Shown: piece by piece, positions 31,673 through 44,706 of the stretch
How the letters are laid out: each line of letters starts with the position of its first letter
How positions within the stretch are numbered: the first letter of the stretch is position 1
NCBI GenBank assembly: GCA_009746045.1
Contig: RPFO01001358.1
Span: forward strand, 19,643 to 83,642
Origin: Mesostigma viride
Taxonomy: Eukaryota; Streptophyta; Mesostigmatophyceae; Mesostigmatales; Mesostigmataceae
Length of the DNA: 64,000 bases
Direction of reading: 5' to 3'
Position numbers and translations under genes: made by a program
Notes under the pieces: model-generated
Told to the model about the DNA's origin: nothing
The model's input: only the letters and a program-made list of their open reading frames with translations
The model's database searches: none

Positions 31673-33791
31673 ATCCAATCATTGCTTTATCCCATTGGAG
31701 TGAGGGGCTGCCAGAAGAACCAGATTTATTACATATAAGTGATAAGCCCACGTCAAGGCCGTAGCCAATCTGAGACTCTAGACTAACTAGGCCACCCGAC
31801 AGGTGGCTAGGACATCACATTACCAGGGCCAACTCACCTGGGCCAGTCATGAGGACCTGGACTTGTAATACCCTCAAGCAGCGAGGGAGGGCGGGTGGGA
31901 GCTGCAAAGAGGCCTAATTGTGGCAGTACCACAACCCTAAGTAGTCGGACCGCCCTGGGGTGGCGCGTGCCAGCCCACTGACCAAAAGGCCAGTGGCACC
32001 GTGACGCGCGCCAGCCCACTGACCAAAAAGGCCAGTGGTGCCGTGGCGCGCGCCAGCCCACTGACCAACAGGCCAGTGGCGCCGCGCCACCCCCGGTCCA
32101 CACTACCCCCCCCTCACTTCTAGTCGGACTGACTACTGCGGCCGCCCCTCCCCCTTTGAGTATGCCGCAAGTCATAGATAATACGAGCGTGAGCTCACAA
32201 AATCCAATCATTGCTTTATCCCATTGGAGTGAGGGGCTGCCAGAAGAACCAGATTTATTACATATAAGTGATAAGCCCACGTCAAGGCCGTAGCCAATCT
32301 GAGACTCTAGACTAACTAGGCCACCCGACAGGTGGCTAGGACATCACATTACCAGGGCCAACTCACCTGGGCCAGTCATGAGGACCTGGACTTGTAATAC
32401 CCCACACCCCCAACCTGGCCCTCGGCCGCAGGCTGTCGCGTGACCCCGCCTCCCGTTGCCCCCCGTGTCCCCTGCCGCTACCAGCGGCTCCATCAGCCTA
32501 GCCAGGCGGCAATACAACGGGGGGAGCTAATAGTCTTCCTGAGCAGGATGATTCATCCCCAGGCCCAGCACACATCCCCTCACCCCAAAAGGTGCAGCTC
32601 GTCGAGGGTAAAGACACGCCGGATAAAACACAACCCCACGGGCCCGCCACACAGGTGGGTCCTTACACGTCCCCCCCTCGTGGGGGGCGGGGAAAACGCA
32701 AAGGCAGAGCGGAGCCCGCAGCCTTACCGCGGGCGAAGCGGAGCCTTCGCGTTTTCCACGCACCCCGCGAGGGGAAAAATTTTTTGGAAACCTGCCAACC
32801 CGTGAGGGGTTTTCCACGCACCCTCCCCCGCACCCAAGCTGCGTCCTTGGATTCCCCCTCCGCCTGTACGCCATGCCCCGTCATCCCGTTTTTATGTTTT
32901 TGCACCATGGAAGCAGACCAACGATGTAACATAGCAGTAGCCGGGTGCCCGTTAAGGCACCGGACCCTACCCTCTCGTCTGCAGCACGAGGCTCCTCCTC
33001 CTCCATGCGTTGGGTAAAATTCTGCCCTTATATACTGCATGGACACTTCCCCCAACAATTCGTCACCTCGCCATCCCCCGCACCTCCCCATCTGGCTCAC
33101 GCCGGCCGGAGGGAATACGCCAGGCGAACTGAATTTCAGGTTTCGGCAGCTTGGCCCACGCAATACTGTTTTACAGTGATTCCTGCACCATCTCACGATT
33201 TTTACCACCCGCCTGCACTATTCCACAGCTCCCGTCGACTGTGGCCTGGCCTGCCCAAATCATCTCGTGGCAGGAGATGATGTTCCATAGTGTCGGTCGG
33301 CGCCCAAATAATGCAGTGGAAATCGAGTCCTGTACTTCGAAAAACAGGGGCCCCGCCACCTTCCCCCTCGGCGGCCAAAAATTTAAATCACTCTGGGCCC
33401 TCCCGAATAAACGGGAAGGCTGGTAGCCATCGACTAATTTGGGCTTGTGCCGCCATGGCCAGCCGCCACCGAATTTCGATGGTCGCGAGAGCTGCAAAGA
33501 GGCCTAATTGTGGCAGTACCACAACCCTAAGTAGTCGGACCGCCCTGGGGTGGCGCGTGCCAGCCCACTGACCAAAAGGCCAGTGGCACCGTGACGCGCG
33601 CCAGCCCACTGACCAAAAAGGCCAGTGGTGCCGTGGCGCGCGCCAGCCCACTGACCAACAGGCCAGTGGCGCCGCGCCACCCCCGGTCCACACTACCCCC
33701 CCCTCACTTCTAGTCGGACTGACTACTGCGGCCGCCCCTCCCCCTTTGAGTATGCCGCAAGTCATAGATAATACGAGCGTGAGCTCACAAA
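31673..33791. mobile_element. 2,119-bp composite insert in the satellite (two related units in tandem)
   Basis: Satellite sequence stops at 31672 and resumes exactly in phase at 33792. The uninterrupted version is present at 46440/46441, so the insert boundaries are firm apart from a 2-base GT ambiguity, and no target duplication is seen. Inside, unit 1 (31673-32201) and unit 2 (32202-33791) share the same start (ATCCAATCATTGC, ~195 bp) and the same end (~304 bp ending GAGCTCACAAA). Unit 2 has an extra ~1.09 kb in the middle (32401-33487). The shared end contains three ~38-bp repeats with CCACTGACC/GGCCAGTGG hairpins. No coding region is recognised. The superfamily is unknown. Confidence 0.7.
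32640..32830. repeat. Inverted repeat inside the composite insert
   Basis: GGAAAACGC near 32691 pairs with GCGTTTTCC near 32749, with further GC-rich complementarity between them, giving a strong potential hairpin in the part unique to unit 2. Confidence 0.5.
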
Positions 33792-36700
33792 GTGCAGTTG
33801 CCCCTTGCGTGCGCGGTGGATGTACGTGTGTGTGCAGCCGCCCCTTGCGTGCGCGGTGTGTGTACATGTGAGTGCAGCTGCCCCAAGCGTGCGCGGTGTG
33901 TGTACATGTGTGTGCAGTTGCCCCTTGCGTGCGCGGTGGATGTACGTGTGTGTGCAGCCGCCCCTTGCGTGCGCGGTGTAGGTACGTGTGTGTGCAGCCG
34001 CCCCAAGCGTGCGCGGGGGATGTACGTGTGTGTGCAGCCGGCCCTTGCGTGCATGGTGTGTGTACGTGTGTGTGCAGCCGCCCCTTGCGTGCGCGGTGTA
34101 GGTACGTGTGTGTGCAGCCGCCCCAAGCGTGCGCGGTGTAGGTACGTGTGTGTGCAGTTGCCCCTTGCGTGCGCGGTGTAGGTACATGTGTGTGCAGTTG
34201 CCCCTTGCGTGCGCGGTGTATGTACATGTGTGTGCAGTTGCCCCTTGCGTGCGCGGTGTATGTACGTGTGTGTGCAGCCGCCCCTTGCGTGCGCGGTGTA
34301 GGTACGTGTGTGTGCAGCCGCCCCAAGCGTGCGCGGTGTGTGTACATGTGTGTGCAGTTGCCCCTTGCGTGCGCGGTGTGTGTACGTGTGTGTGCAGCCG
34401 CCCCTTGCGTGCGCGGTGGATGTACGTGTGTGTGCAGTTGCCCCTTGCGTGCGCGGTGGATGTACGTGTGTGTGCAGCCGGCCCTTGCGTGCATGGTGTG
34501 TGTACGTGTGTGTGCAGCCGCCCCTTGCGTGCGCGGTGTAGGTACGTGTGTGTGCAGCCGCCCCAAGCGTGCGCGGTGTAGGTACGTGTGTGTGCAGTTG
34601 CCCCTTGCGTGCGCGGTGTAGGTACATGTGTGTGCAGTTGCCCCTTGCGTGCGCGGTGTATGTACATGTGTGTGCAGTTGCCCCTTGCGTGCGCGGTGTA
34701 TGTACGTGTGTGTGCAGCCGCCCCTTGCGTGCGCGGTGTGTGTACGTGTGTGTGCAGCCGCCCCTTGCGTGCGCGGTGTATGTACGTGTGTGTGCAGCTG
34801 CCCCAAGCGTGCGCGGTGTGTGTACATGTGTGTGCAGTTGCCCCTTGCGTGCGCGGTGGACGTACGTGTGTGTGCATGCCGGCAATTGCGTGCATGGTGT
34901 GTGTACGTGTGTGTGCAGCCGCCCCTTGCGTGCGCGGTGTGTGTACGTGTGTGTGCATGCCGGCAATTGCGTGCATGGTGTGTGTACGTGTGTGTGCAGC
35001 CGGCCCTTGCGTGCGCGGTGTGTGTACATGTGAGTGCAGCTGCCCCAAGCGTGCGCGGTGTGTGTACATGTGTGTGCAGTTGCCCCTTGCGTGCGCGGTG
35101 GATGTACGTGTGTGTGCATGCCGGCAATTGCGTGCATGGTGTGTGTACGTGTGTGTGCAGCCGCCCCTTGCGTGCGCGGTGTGTGTACGTGTGTGTGCAC
35201 TCGCCCCTTGCGTGCGCGGTGGATGTACATGTGTGTGCAGCCGCCCCTTGCGTGCATGGTGTATGTACATGTGTTTGCACTCGCCCCTTGCGTGCGCGGT
35301 GGATGTACATGTGTGTGCAGCCGAACCTTGCGTGCATGGTGTGTGTACCTGTGCGTGAAGTCGCTCCTTGCGTGCATGGTGTGTGTACGTGTGTGTGCAG
35401 CCGCCCCTTGCGTGCATGGTGTATGTACATGTGAGTGCTGTTGCCCCTTGCGTGCGCGGTGTATGTACGTGTGTGTGCAGCCGTCCCTTAATTGCGTGCG
35501 CGGTGTGTGTACGTGTGTGTGCAGCCGCCCCTTGCGTGCATGGTGAGTGTACCTGTGCGTGAAGTCGCTCCTTGCGTGCATGGTGTGTGTACGTGTGTGT
35601 GCAGCCGCCCCTTGCGTGCATGGTGTATGTACATGTGAGTGCCGTTGCCCCAAGCGTGCATTGTGTGTGTAAGTGTGTGTGCAGCCGGCCCTTGCGTGCA
35701 TGGTGTGTGTACATGTGAGTGCAGCCGGCCCTTGCGTGCATGGTGTGTGTACGTGTGTGTGCAGTTGCCCCTTGCGTGCGCGGTGGATGTACGTGTGTGT
35801 GCAGCCGGCCCTTGCGTGCGCGGTGTGTGTACATGTGAGTGCAGCCGCCCCAAGCGTGTGTACATGTGTGTGCAGTTGCCCCTTGCGTGCGCAGTGGATG
35901 TACGTGCGTGTGCATGCCGGCAATTGCGTGCATGGTGTGTGTACGTGTGTGTGCAGCCGCCCCTTGCGTGCGCGGTGTGTGTACGTGTGTGTGCACTCGC
36001 CCCTTGCGTGCGCGGTGTATGTACGTGTGTGCAGCCGCCCCTTGCGTGCGCGGTGTATGCCAGTGTGTGTGCATGCCGGCCCTTGCGTGCAAGGTGTGTG
36101 TAAGTGTGTGTGCAGCCCCTTGCGTGCATGGTGTATGTACGTGTGTGTGCAGCTGCCCCTTGCGTGCGCGGTGTGTGTACGTGTGTGTGCAGCCGCCCCA
36201 AGCGTGCGCGGTGTATGTACGTGTGTGTGCAGCCGGCCCTTGCGTGCATGGTGTGTGTACGTGTGTGTGCAGCCGGCCCTTGCGTGCGCGGTGGATGTAC
36301 ATGTGTGTGCAGTCGCCCCTTGCGTGCGCGGTGTAGGTATACGTATGTGTGCAGCCGCCCCTTGCGTGCGCGGTGTAGGTACGTGTGTGTGCAGCCGCCC
36401 CAAGCGTGCGCGGTGTATGTACGTGTGTGTGCAGCCGCCCCTTGCGTGCGCGGTGGATGTACGTGTGTGTGCAGCCACCCCTTGCGTGCGCGGTGTATTT
36501 ACGTGTGTGTGCAGCCGCCCCAAGCGTGCGCGGTGTGTGTACGTGTGTGTGCAGTTGCCCCTTGCGTGCGCGGTGTGTGTACATGTGTGTGCAGTTGCCC
36601 CTTGCGTGCGCGGTGGATGTACGTGTGTGTGCAGCCGCCCCTTGCGTGCGCGGTGTATTTACGTGTGTGTGCAGCCGCCCCAAGCGTGCGCGGTGTGTGT

Positions 36701-39700
36701 ACGTGTGTGTGCAGTTGCCCCTTGCGTGCGCGGTGTGTGTACATGTGTGTGCAGTTGCCCCTTGCGTGCGCGGTGTATGTACATGTGTGTGCAGTTGCCC
36801 CTTGCGTGCGCGGTGTATGTACGTGTGTGTGCAGCCGCCCCTTGCGTGCGCGGTGTAGGTACGTGTGTGTGCAGCCGCCCCAAGCGTGCGCGGTGTGTGT
36901 ACATGTGTGTGCAGTTGCCCCTTGCGTGCGCGGTGTGTGTACGTGTGTGTGCAGCCGCCCCTTGCGTGCGCGGTGGATGTACGTGTGTGTGCAGTTGCCC
37001 CTTGCGTGCGCGGTGGATGTACGTGTGTGTGCAGCCGCCCCTTGCGTGCGCGGTGTGTGTACATGTGAGTGCAGCTGCCCAAGCGTGCGCGGTGTGTGTA
37101 CATGTGTGTGCAGTTGCCCCTTGCGTGCGCGGTGGATGTACGTGTGTGTGCAGCCGCCCCTTGCGTGCGCGGTGTATGTACGTGCGTGTGCAGCCGCCCC
37201 TTGCGTGCGCGGTGTATGTACATGTGTGTGCATCCTTGCCTTGCGTGCGCGGTGTATGTACATGTGTTTGCACTCGCCCCTTGCGTGCGCGGTGGATGTA
37301 CATGTGTGTGCAGCCGCCCCTTGCGTGCATGGTTTATGTACATGTGTGTGCAGTCGCCGCCCCGTGCGTGCGCAGTGGATGTACGTGTGTGTGCAGCCGC
37401 CCCGTGCGTGCATGGTGTGTGTACGTGTGTGTGCAGCAGCCCCTTGCGTGCGCGGTGTATGTACGTTTCTGTGCATGCCGGCCCTTGCGTGCATGGTGTA
37501 TGTACATGTGCTTGCACTGGCCCCTTGCGTGCGCGGTGTATGTACGTGTGTGTGCAGCCCCCCTTGCGTGCGCGGTGTATGTACGTGTGTGCGCACTCGC
37601 CCCTTGCGTGCGCGGTGTATGTACGTGTGTGTGCAGCCGCCCCAAGCGTGCGCGGTGTGTGTACATGTGAGTGCAGCTGCCCCAAGCGTGCGCGGTGTGT
37701 GTACATGTGTGTGCAGTTGCCCCTTGCGTGCGCGGTGGATGTACGTGTGTGTGCATGCCGGCAATTGCGTGCATGGTGTGTGTACGTGTGTGTGCAGCCG
37801 CCCCTTGCGTGCGCGGTGTGTGTACGTGTGTGTGCACTCGCCCCTTGCGTGCGCGGTGTGTGTACAGGTGTGTGCAGCCGCCCCTTGCGTGCATGGTGTA
37901 TGTACATGTGTGTGCAGCCGCCCCTTGCGTGCGCGGTGGATGTACATGTGTGTGCAGCCGAACCTTGCGTGCATGGTGTGTGTACCTGTGCGTGAAGTCG
38001 CTCCTTGCGTGCATGGTGTGTGTACGTGTGTGTGCAGCCACCCCTTTCGTGCGCGGTGTATGTACATGTGAGTGCCGTCGCCCCAAGCGTGCATTTTGTG
38101 TGTAAGTGTGTGTGCAGCAGCCCCTTGCGTGCGCGGTGTATGTACGTGTGTGTGCAGCCGCCCCGTGGTTGCGCGGTGGATGTACATGTGAGTGGAGCCG
38201 GTCCTTGCGTGCGCGGTGTATTTACGTGTGTGTGCAGCCGCCCCAAGCGTGCGCGGTGTGTGTACGTGTGTGTGCAGTTGCCCCTTGCGTGCGCGGTGTG
38301 TGTACATGTGTGTGCAGTTGCCCCTTGCGTGCGCGGTGGATGTACGTGTGTGTGCAGCCGCCCCTTGCGTGCGCGGTGTATTTACGTGTGTGTGCAGCCG
38401 CCCCAAGCGTGCGCGGTGTGTGTACGTGTGTGTGCAGTTGCCCCTTGCGTGCGCGGTGTGTGTACATGTGTGTGCAGTTGCCCCTTGCGTGCGCGGTGTA
38501 TGTACATGTGTGTGCAGTTGCCCCTTGCGTGCGCGGTGTATGTACGTGTGTGTGCAGCCGCCCCTTGCGTGCGCGGTGTAGGTACGTGTGTGTGCAGCCG
38601 CCCCAAGCGTGCGCGGTGTGTGTACATGTGTGTGCAGTTGCCCCTTGCGTGCGCGGTGTGTGTACGTGTGTGTGCAGCCGCCCCTTGCGTGCGCGGTGGA
38701 TGTACGTGTGTGTGCAGTTGCCCCTTGCGTGCGCGGTGGATGTACGTGTGTGTGCAGCCGCCCCTTGCGTGCGCGGTGTGTGTACATGTGAGTGCAGCTG
38801 CCCCAAGCGTGCGCGGTGTGTGTACATGTGTGTGCAGTTGCCCCTTGCGTGCGCGGTGGATGTACGTGTGTGTGCAGCCGCCCCTTGCGTGCGCGGTGTA
38901 TGTACGTGCGTGTGCAGCCGCCCCTTGCGTGCGCGGTGTATGTACATGTGTGTGCATCCTTGTCCTTGCGTGCGCGGTGTATGTACATGTGTTTGCACTC
39001 GCCCCTTGCGTGCGCGGTGGATGTACATGTGTGTGCAGCCGCCCCTTGCGTGCATGGTTTATGTACATGTGTGTGCAGTCGCCGGCCCCGTGCGTGCGCA
39101 GTGGATGTACGTGTGTGTGCAGCCGCCCCGTGCGTGCATGGTGTGTGTACGTGTGTGTGCAGCAGCCCCTTGCGTGCGCGGTGTATGTACGTTTCTGTGC
39201 ATGCCGGCCCTTGCGTGCATGGTGTATGTACATGTGCTTGCACTGGCCCCTTGCGTGCGCGGTGTATGTACGTGTGTGTGCAGCCCCCCCTTGCGTGCGC
39301 GGTGTATGTACGTGTGTGCGCACTCGCCCCTTGCGTGCGCGGTGTATGTACGTGTGTGTGCATGCCGGCAATTGCGTGCATGGTGTGTGTACGTGTGTGT
39401 GCAGCCGCCCCTTGCGTGCGCGGTGTGTGTACGTGTGTGTGCACTCGCCCCTTGCGTGCGCGGTGGATGTACATGTGTGTGCAGCCGCCCCTTGCGTGCA
39501 TGGTGTATGTCCATGTGTGGGCAGTTGCCCCTTGCGTGCGCGGCGTATGTACATGTTTTTGCACTCGCCCCTTGCGTGCATGGTGTATGTATGTGTGTGT
39601 GCAGCCGCCCCTTGCGTGCGCGGTGGATGTACGTGTGTGTGCAGCCACCCCTTTCGTGCGCGGTGTATGTACATGTGAGTGCCGTCGCCCCAAGCGTGCA

Positions 39701-42700
39701 TTTTGTGTGTAAGTGTGTGTGCAGCAGCCCCTTGCGTGCGCGGTGTATGTACGTGTGTGTGCAGCCGCCCCGTGGTTGCGCGGTGGATGTACATGTGAGT
39801 GGAGCCGGTCCTTGCGTGCGCGGTGTATGTACGTGTGTGTGCAGCCGCCCCTTGCGTGCGCGGTGTAGGTACGTATGTGTGCAGCCGCCCCTTGCGTGCG
39901 CGGTGTATGTACGTGTGTGTGCAGCCGCTCCAAGCGTGCGCGGTGTGTGTACATGTGAGTGCAGCTGCCCCAAGCGTGCGCGGTGTGTGTACATGTGTGT
40001 GCAGTTGCCCCTTGCGTGCGCGGTGGATGTACGTGTGTGTGCATGCCGGCAATTGCGTGCATGGTGTGTGTACGTGTGTGTGCAGCCGCCCCTTGCGTGC
40101 GCGGTGTGTGTACATGTGAGTGCCGTCGCCCCAAGCGTGCATTTTGTGTGTAAGTGTGTGTGCAGCCGCCCCTTGCGTGCGCGGTGTAGGTACGTGTGTG
40201 TGCAGCAGCCCCAAGCGTGCGCGGTGTATGTACGTGTGTGTGCAGCCGCCCCAAGCGTGCGCGGTGTGTGTACATGTGAGTGCAGCTGCCCCAAGCGTGC
40301 GCGGTGTGTGTACATGTGTGTGCAGTTGCCCCTTGCGTGCGCGGTGGATGTACGTGTGTGTGCATGCCGGCAATTGCGTGCATGGTGTGTGTACGTGTGT
40401 GTGCAGCCGCCCCTTGCGTGCGCGGTGTGTGTACGTGTGTGTGCAGCCGCCCCTTGCGTGCATGGTGTATGTCCATGTGAGTGCCGTTGCCCCTTGCGTG
40501 CGCGGTGGATGTACGTGTGTGTGCAGCCACCCCTTTCGTGCGCGGTGTATGTACATGTGAGTGCCGTCGCCCCAAGCGTGCATTTTGTGTGTAAGTGTGT
40601 GTGCAGCCGCCCCTTGCGTGCGCGGTGTAGGTACGTGTGTGTGCAGCCGCCCCAAGCGTGCGCGGTGTATGTACGTGTGTGTGCAGCCGCCCCAAGCGTG
40701 CGCGGTGTGTGTACATGTGAGTGCAGCTGCCCCAAGCGTGCGCGGTGTGTGTACATGTGTGTGCAGTTGCCCCTTGCGTGCGCGGTGGATGTACGTGTGT
40801 GTGCATGCCGGCAATTGCGTGCATGGTGTGTGTACGTGTGTGTGCAGCCGCCCCTTGCGTGCGCGGTGTGTGTACGTGTGTGTGCAGCCGCCCCTTGCGT
40901 GCATGGTGTATGTCCATGTGAGTGCCGTTGCCCCTTGCGTGCGCGGTGTATGTACGTGTGTGTGCAGCCGTCCCTTAATTGCGTGCGCGGTGGATGTACA
41001 TGTGCGGGCAGTTGCCCCTTGCGTGCGCGGTGTATGTACGTGTGTGTGCAGCCGTCCCTTGCGTGCGCGGTGTATGTACGTGTGTGTGCAGCCGCCCCTT
41101 GCGTGCATGGTGAGTGTAAGTGTGTGTGCAGCAGCCCCTTGCGTGCGCAGTGTATGTACGTGTGTGTGCAGCCGCCCCTTGCGTGCGCGGTGTGTGTATA
41201 CTGTGTGTGCATGCCGGCCCTTGCGTGCATGGTGTGTGTACGTGTGTGTGCAGCCGCCCAAGAGTATGTACATGTGAGTGCCGTCGCCCCTAATTGCGTG
41301 CATTGTGTGTGTAAGTGTGTGTGCAGCAGCCCCTTGCGTGCGCGGTGTATGTACGTGTGTGTGCAGCCGGCAATTGCGTGCATGGTGTGTGTACGTGTGT
41401 GTGCAGCCGCCCCTTGCGTGCGCGGTGTGTGTACGTGTGTGTGCAGCCGCCCCTTGCGTGCATGGTGTATGTCCATGTGAGTGCCGTTGCCCCTTGCGTG
41501 CGCGGTGTATGTACGTGTGTGTGCAGCCGTCCCTTAATTGCGTGCGCGGTGGATGTACATGTGCGGGCAGTTGCCCCTTGCGTGCGCGGTGTATGTACGT
41601 GTGTGTGCAGCCGTCCCTTGCGTGCGCGGTGTATGTACGTGTGTGTGCAGCCGCCCCAAGCGTGCGCGGTGTGTGTACATGTGAGTGCAGCTGCCCCAAG
41701 CGTGCGCGGTGTGTGTACATGTGTGTGCAGTTGCCCCTTGCGTGCGCGGTGGATGTACGTGTGTGTGCATGCCGGCAATTGCGTGCATGGTGTGTGTACG
41801 TGTGTGTGCAGCCGCCCCTTGCGTGCGCGGTGTGTGTACGTGTGTGTGCACTCGCCCCTTGCGTGCGCGGTGTGTGTACAGGTGTGTGCAGCCGCCCCTT
41901 GCGTGCATGGTGTATGTACATGTGTGTGCAGCCGCCCCTTGCGTGCGCGGTGGATGTACATGTGTGTGCAGCCGAACCTTGCGTGCATGGTGTGTGTACC
42001 TGTGCGTGAAGTCGCTCCTTGCGTGCATGGTGTGTGTACGTGTGTGTGCAGCCACCCCTTTCGTGCGCGGTGTATGTACATGTGAGTGCCGTCGCCCCAA
42101 GCGTGCATTTTGTGTGTAAGTGTGTGTGCAGCAGCCCCTTGCGTGCGCGGTGTATGTACGTGTGTGTGCAGCCGCCCCGTGGTTGCGCGGTGGATGTACA
42201 TGTGAGTGGAGCCGGTCCTTGCGTGCGCGGTGTATTTACGTGTGTGTGCAGCCGCCCCAAGCGTGCGCGGTGTGTGTACGTGTGTGTGCAGTTGCCCCTT
42301 GCGTGCGCGGTGTGTGTACATGTGTGTGCAGTTGCCCCTTGCGTGCGCGGTGGATGTACGTGTGTGTGCAGCCGCCCCTTGCGTGCGCGGTGTATTTACG
42401 TGTGTGTGCAGCCGCCCCAAGCGTGCGCGGTGTGTGTACGTGTGTGTGCAGTTGCCCCTTGCGTGCGCGGTGTGTGTACATGTGTGTGCAGTTGCCCCTT
42501 GCGTGCGCGGTGTATGTACATGTGTGTGCAGTTGCCCCTTGCGTGCGCGGTGTATGTACGTGTGTGTGCAGCCGCCCCTTGCGTGCGCGGTGTAGGTACG
42601 TGTGTGTGCAGCCGCCCCAAGCGTGCGCGGTGTGTGTACATGTGTGTGCAGTTGCCCCTTGCGTGCGCGGTGTGTGTACGTGTGTGTGCAGCCGCCCCTT

Positions 42701-44706
42701 GCGTGCGCGGTGGATGTACGTGTGTGTGCAGTTGCCCCTTGCGTGCGCGGTGGATGTACGTGTGTGTGCAGCCGCCCCTTGCGTGCGCGGTGTGTGTACA
42801 TGTGAGTGCAGCTGCCCCAAGCGTGCGCGGTGTGTGTACATGTGTGTGCAGTTGCCCCTTGCGTGCGCGGTGGATGTACGTGTGTGTGCAGCCGCCCCTT
42901 GCGTGCGCGGTGTATGTACGTGCGTGTGCAGCCGCCCCTTGCGTGCGCGGTGTATGTACATGTGTGTGCATCCTTGTCCTTGCGTGCGCGGTGTATGTAC
43001 ATGTGTTTGCACTCGCCCCTTGCGTGCGCGGTGGATGTACATGTGTGTGCAGCCGCCCCTTGCGTGCATGGTTTATGTACATGTGTGTGCAGTCGCCGGC
43101 CCCGTGCGTGCGCAGTGGATGTACGTGTGTGTGCAGCCGCCCCGTGCGTGCATGGTGTGTGTACGTGTGTGTGCAGCAGCCCCTTGCGTGCGCGGTGTAT
43201 GTACGTTTCTGTGCATGCCGGCCCTTGCGTGCATGGTGTATGTACATGTGCTTGCACTGGCCCCTTGCGTGCGCGGTGTATGTACGTGTGTGTGCAGCCC
43301 CCCTTGCGTGCGCGGTGTATGTACGTGTGTGCGCACTCGCCCCTTGCGTGCGCGGTGTATGTACGTGTGTGTGCATGCCGGCAATTGCGTGCATGGTGTG
43401 TGTACGTGTGTGTGCAGCCGCCCCTTGCGTGCGCGGTGTGTGTACGTGTGTGTGCACTCGCCCCTTGCGTGCGCGGTGGATGTACATGTGTGTGCAGCCG
43501 CCCCTTGCGTGCATGGTGTATGTCCATGTGTGGGCAGTTGCCCCTTGCGTGCGCGGCGTATGTACATGTTTTTGCACTCGCCCCTTGCGTGCATGGTGTA
43601 TGTATGTGTGTGTGCAGCCGCCCCTTGCGTGCGCGGTGGATGTACGTGTGTGTGCAGCCACCCCTTTCGTGCGCGGTGTATGTACATGTGAGTGCCGTCG
43701 CCCCAAGCGTGCATTTTGTGTGTAAGTGTGTGTGCAGCAGCCCCTTGCGTGCGCGGTGTATGTACGTGTGTGTGCAGCCGCCCCGTGGTTGCGCGGTGGA
43801 TGTACATGTGAGTGGAGCCGGTCCTTGCGTGCGCGGTGTATGTACGTGTGTGTGCAGCCGCCCCTTGCGTGCGCGGTGTAGGTACGTATGTGTGCAGCCG
43901 CCCCTTGCGTGCGCGGTGTATGTACGTGTGTGTGCAGCCGCTCCAAGCGTGCGCGGTGTGTGTACATGTGAGTGCAGCTGCCCCAAGCGTGCGCGGTGTG
44001 TGTACATGTGTGTGCAGTTGCCCCTTGCGTGCGCGGTGGATGTACGTGTGTGTGCATGCCGGCAATTGCGTGCATGGTGTGTGTACGTGTGTGTGCAGCC
44101 GCCCCTTGCGTGCGCGGTGTGTGTACATGTGAGTGCCGTCGCCCCAAGCGTGCATTTTGTGTGTAAGTGTGTGTGCAGCCGCCCCTTGCGTGCGCGGTGT
44201 AGGTACGTGTGTGTGCAGCCGCCCCAAGCGTGCGCGGTGTATGTACGTGTGTGTGCAGCCGCCCCAAGCGTGCGCGGTGTGTGTACATGTGAGTGCAGCT
44301 GCCCCAAGCGTGCGCGGTGTGTGTACATGTGTGTGCAGTTGCCCCTTGCGTGCGCGGTGGATGTACGTGTGTGTGCATGCCGGCAATTGCGTGCATGGTG
44401 TGTGTACGTGTGTGTGCAGCCGCCCCTTGCGTGCGCGGTGTGTGTACGTGTGTGTGCACTCGCCCCTTGCGTGCGCGGTGTGTGTACAGGTGTGTGCAGC
44501 CGCCCCTTGCGTGCATGGTGTATGTACATGTGTGTGCAGCTGCCCCTTGCGTGCGCGGTGGATGTACATGTGTGTGCAGCCGAACCTTGCGTGCATGGTG
44601 TGTGTACCTGTGCGTGAAGTCGCTCCTTGCGTGCATGGTGTGTGTACGTGTGTGTGCAGCCACCCCTTTCGTGCGCGGTGTATGTACATGTGAGTGCCGT
44701 CGCCCC
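33792..44706. repeat. Higher-order satellite block I
   Basis: This ~10.9-kb block matches block II (46441-58989) variant unit by variant unit. Offset is 12,649 from 33792 to about 37.07 kb, 13,055 from about 37.67 to 40.63 kb, and 14,283 from 40.63 to 44.706 kb. The two increments correspond to about 0.4 kb of extra units near 50.27-50.68 and to the 1,228 bp of the foldback element with its target duplication. Confidence 0.85.

Noticed and set aside
31673-33791. LTR retrotransposon, reading the repeated A and B segments as LTRs
   Set aside because: The repeats do not bracket an internal coding region with primer-binding or polypurine sites, no gag/pol is present, and there is no target duplication.
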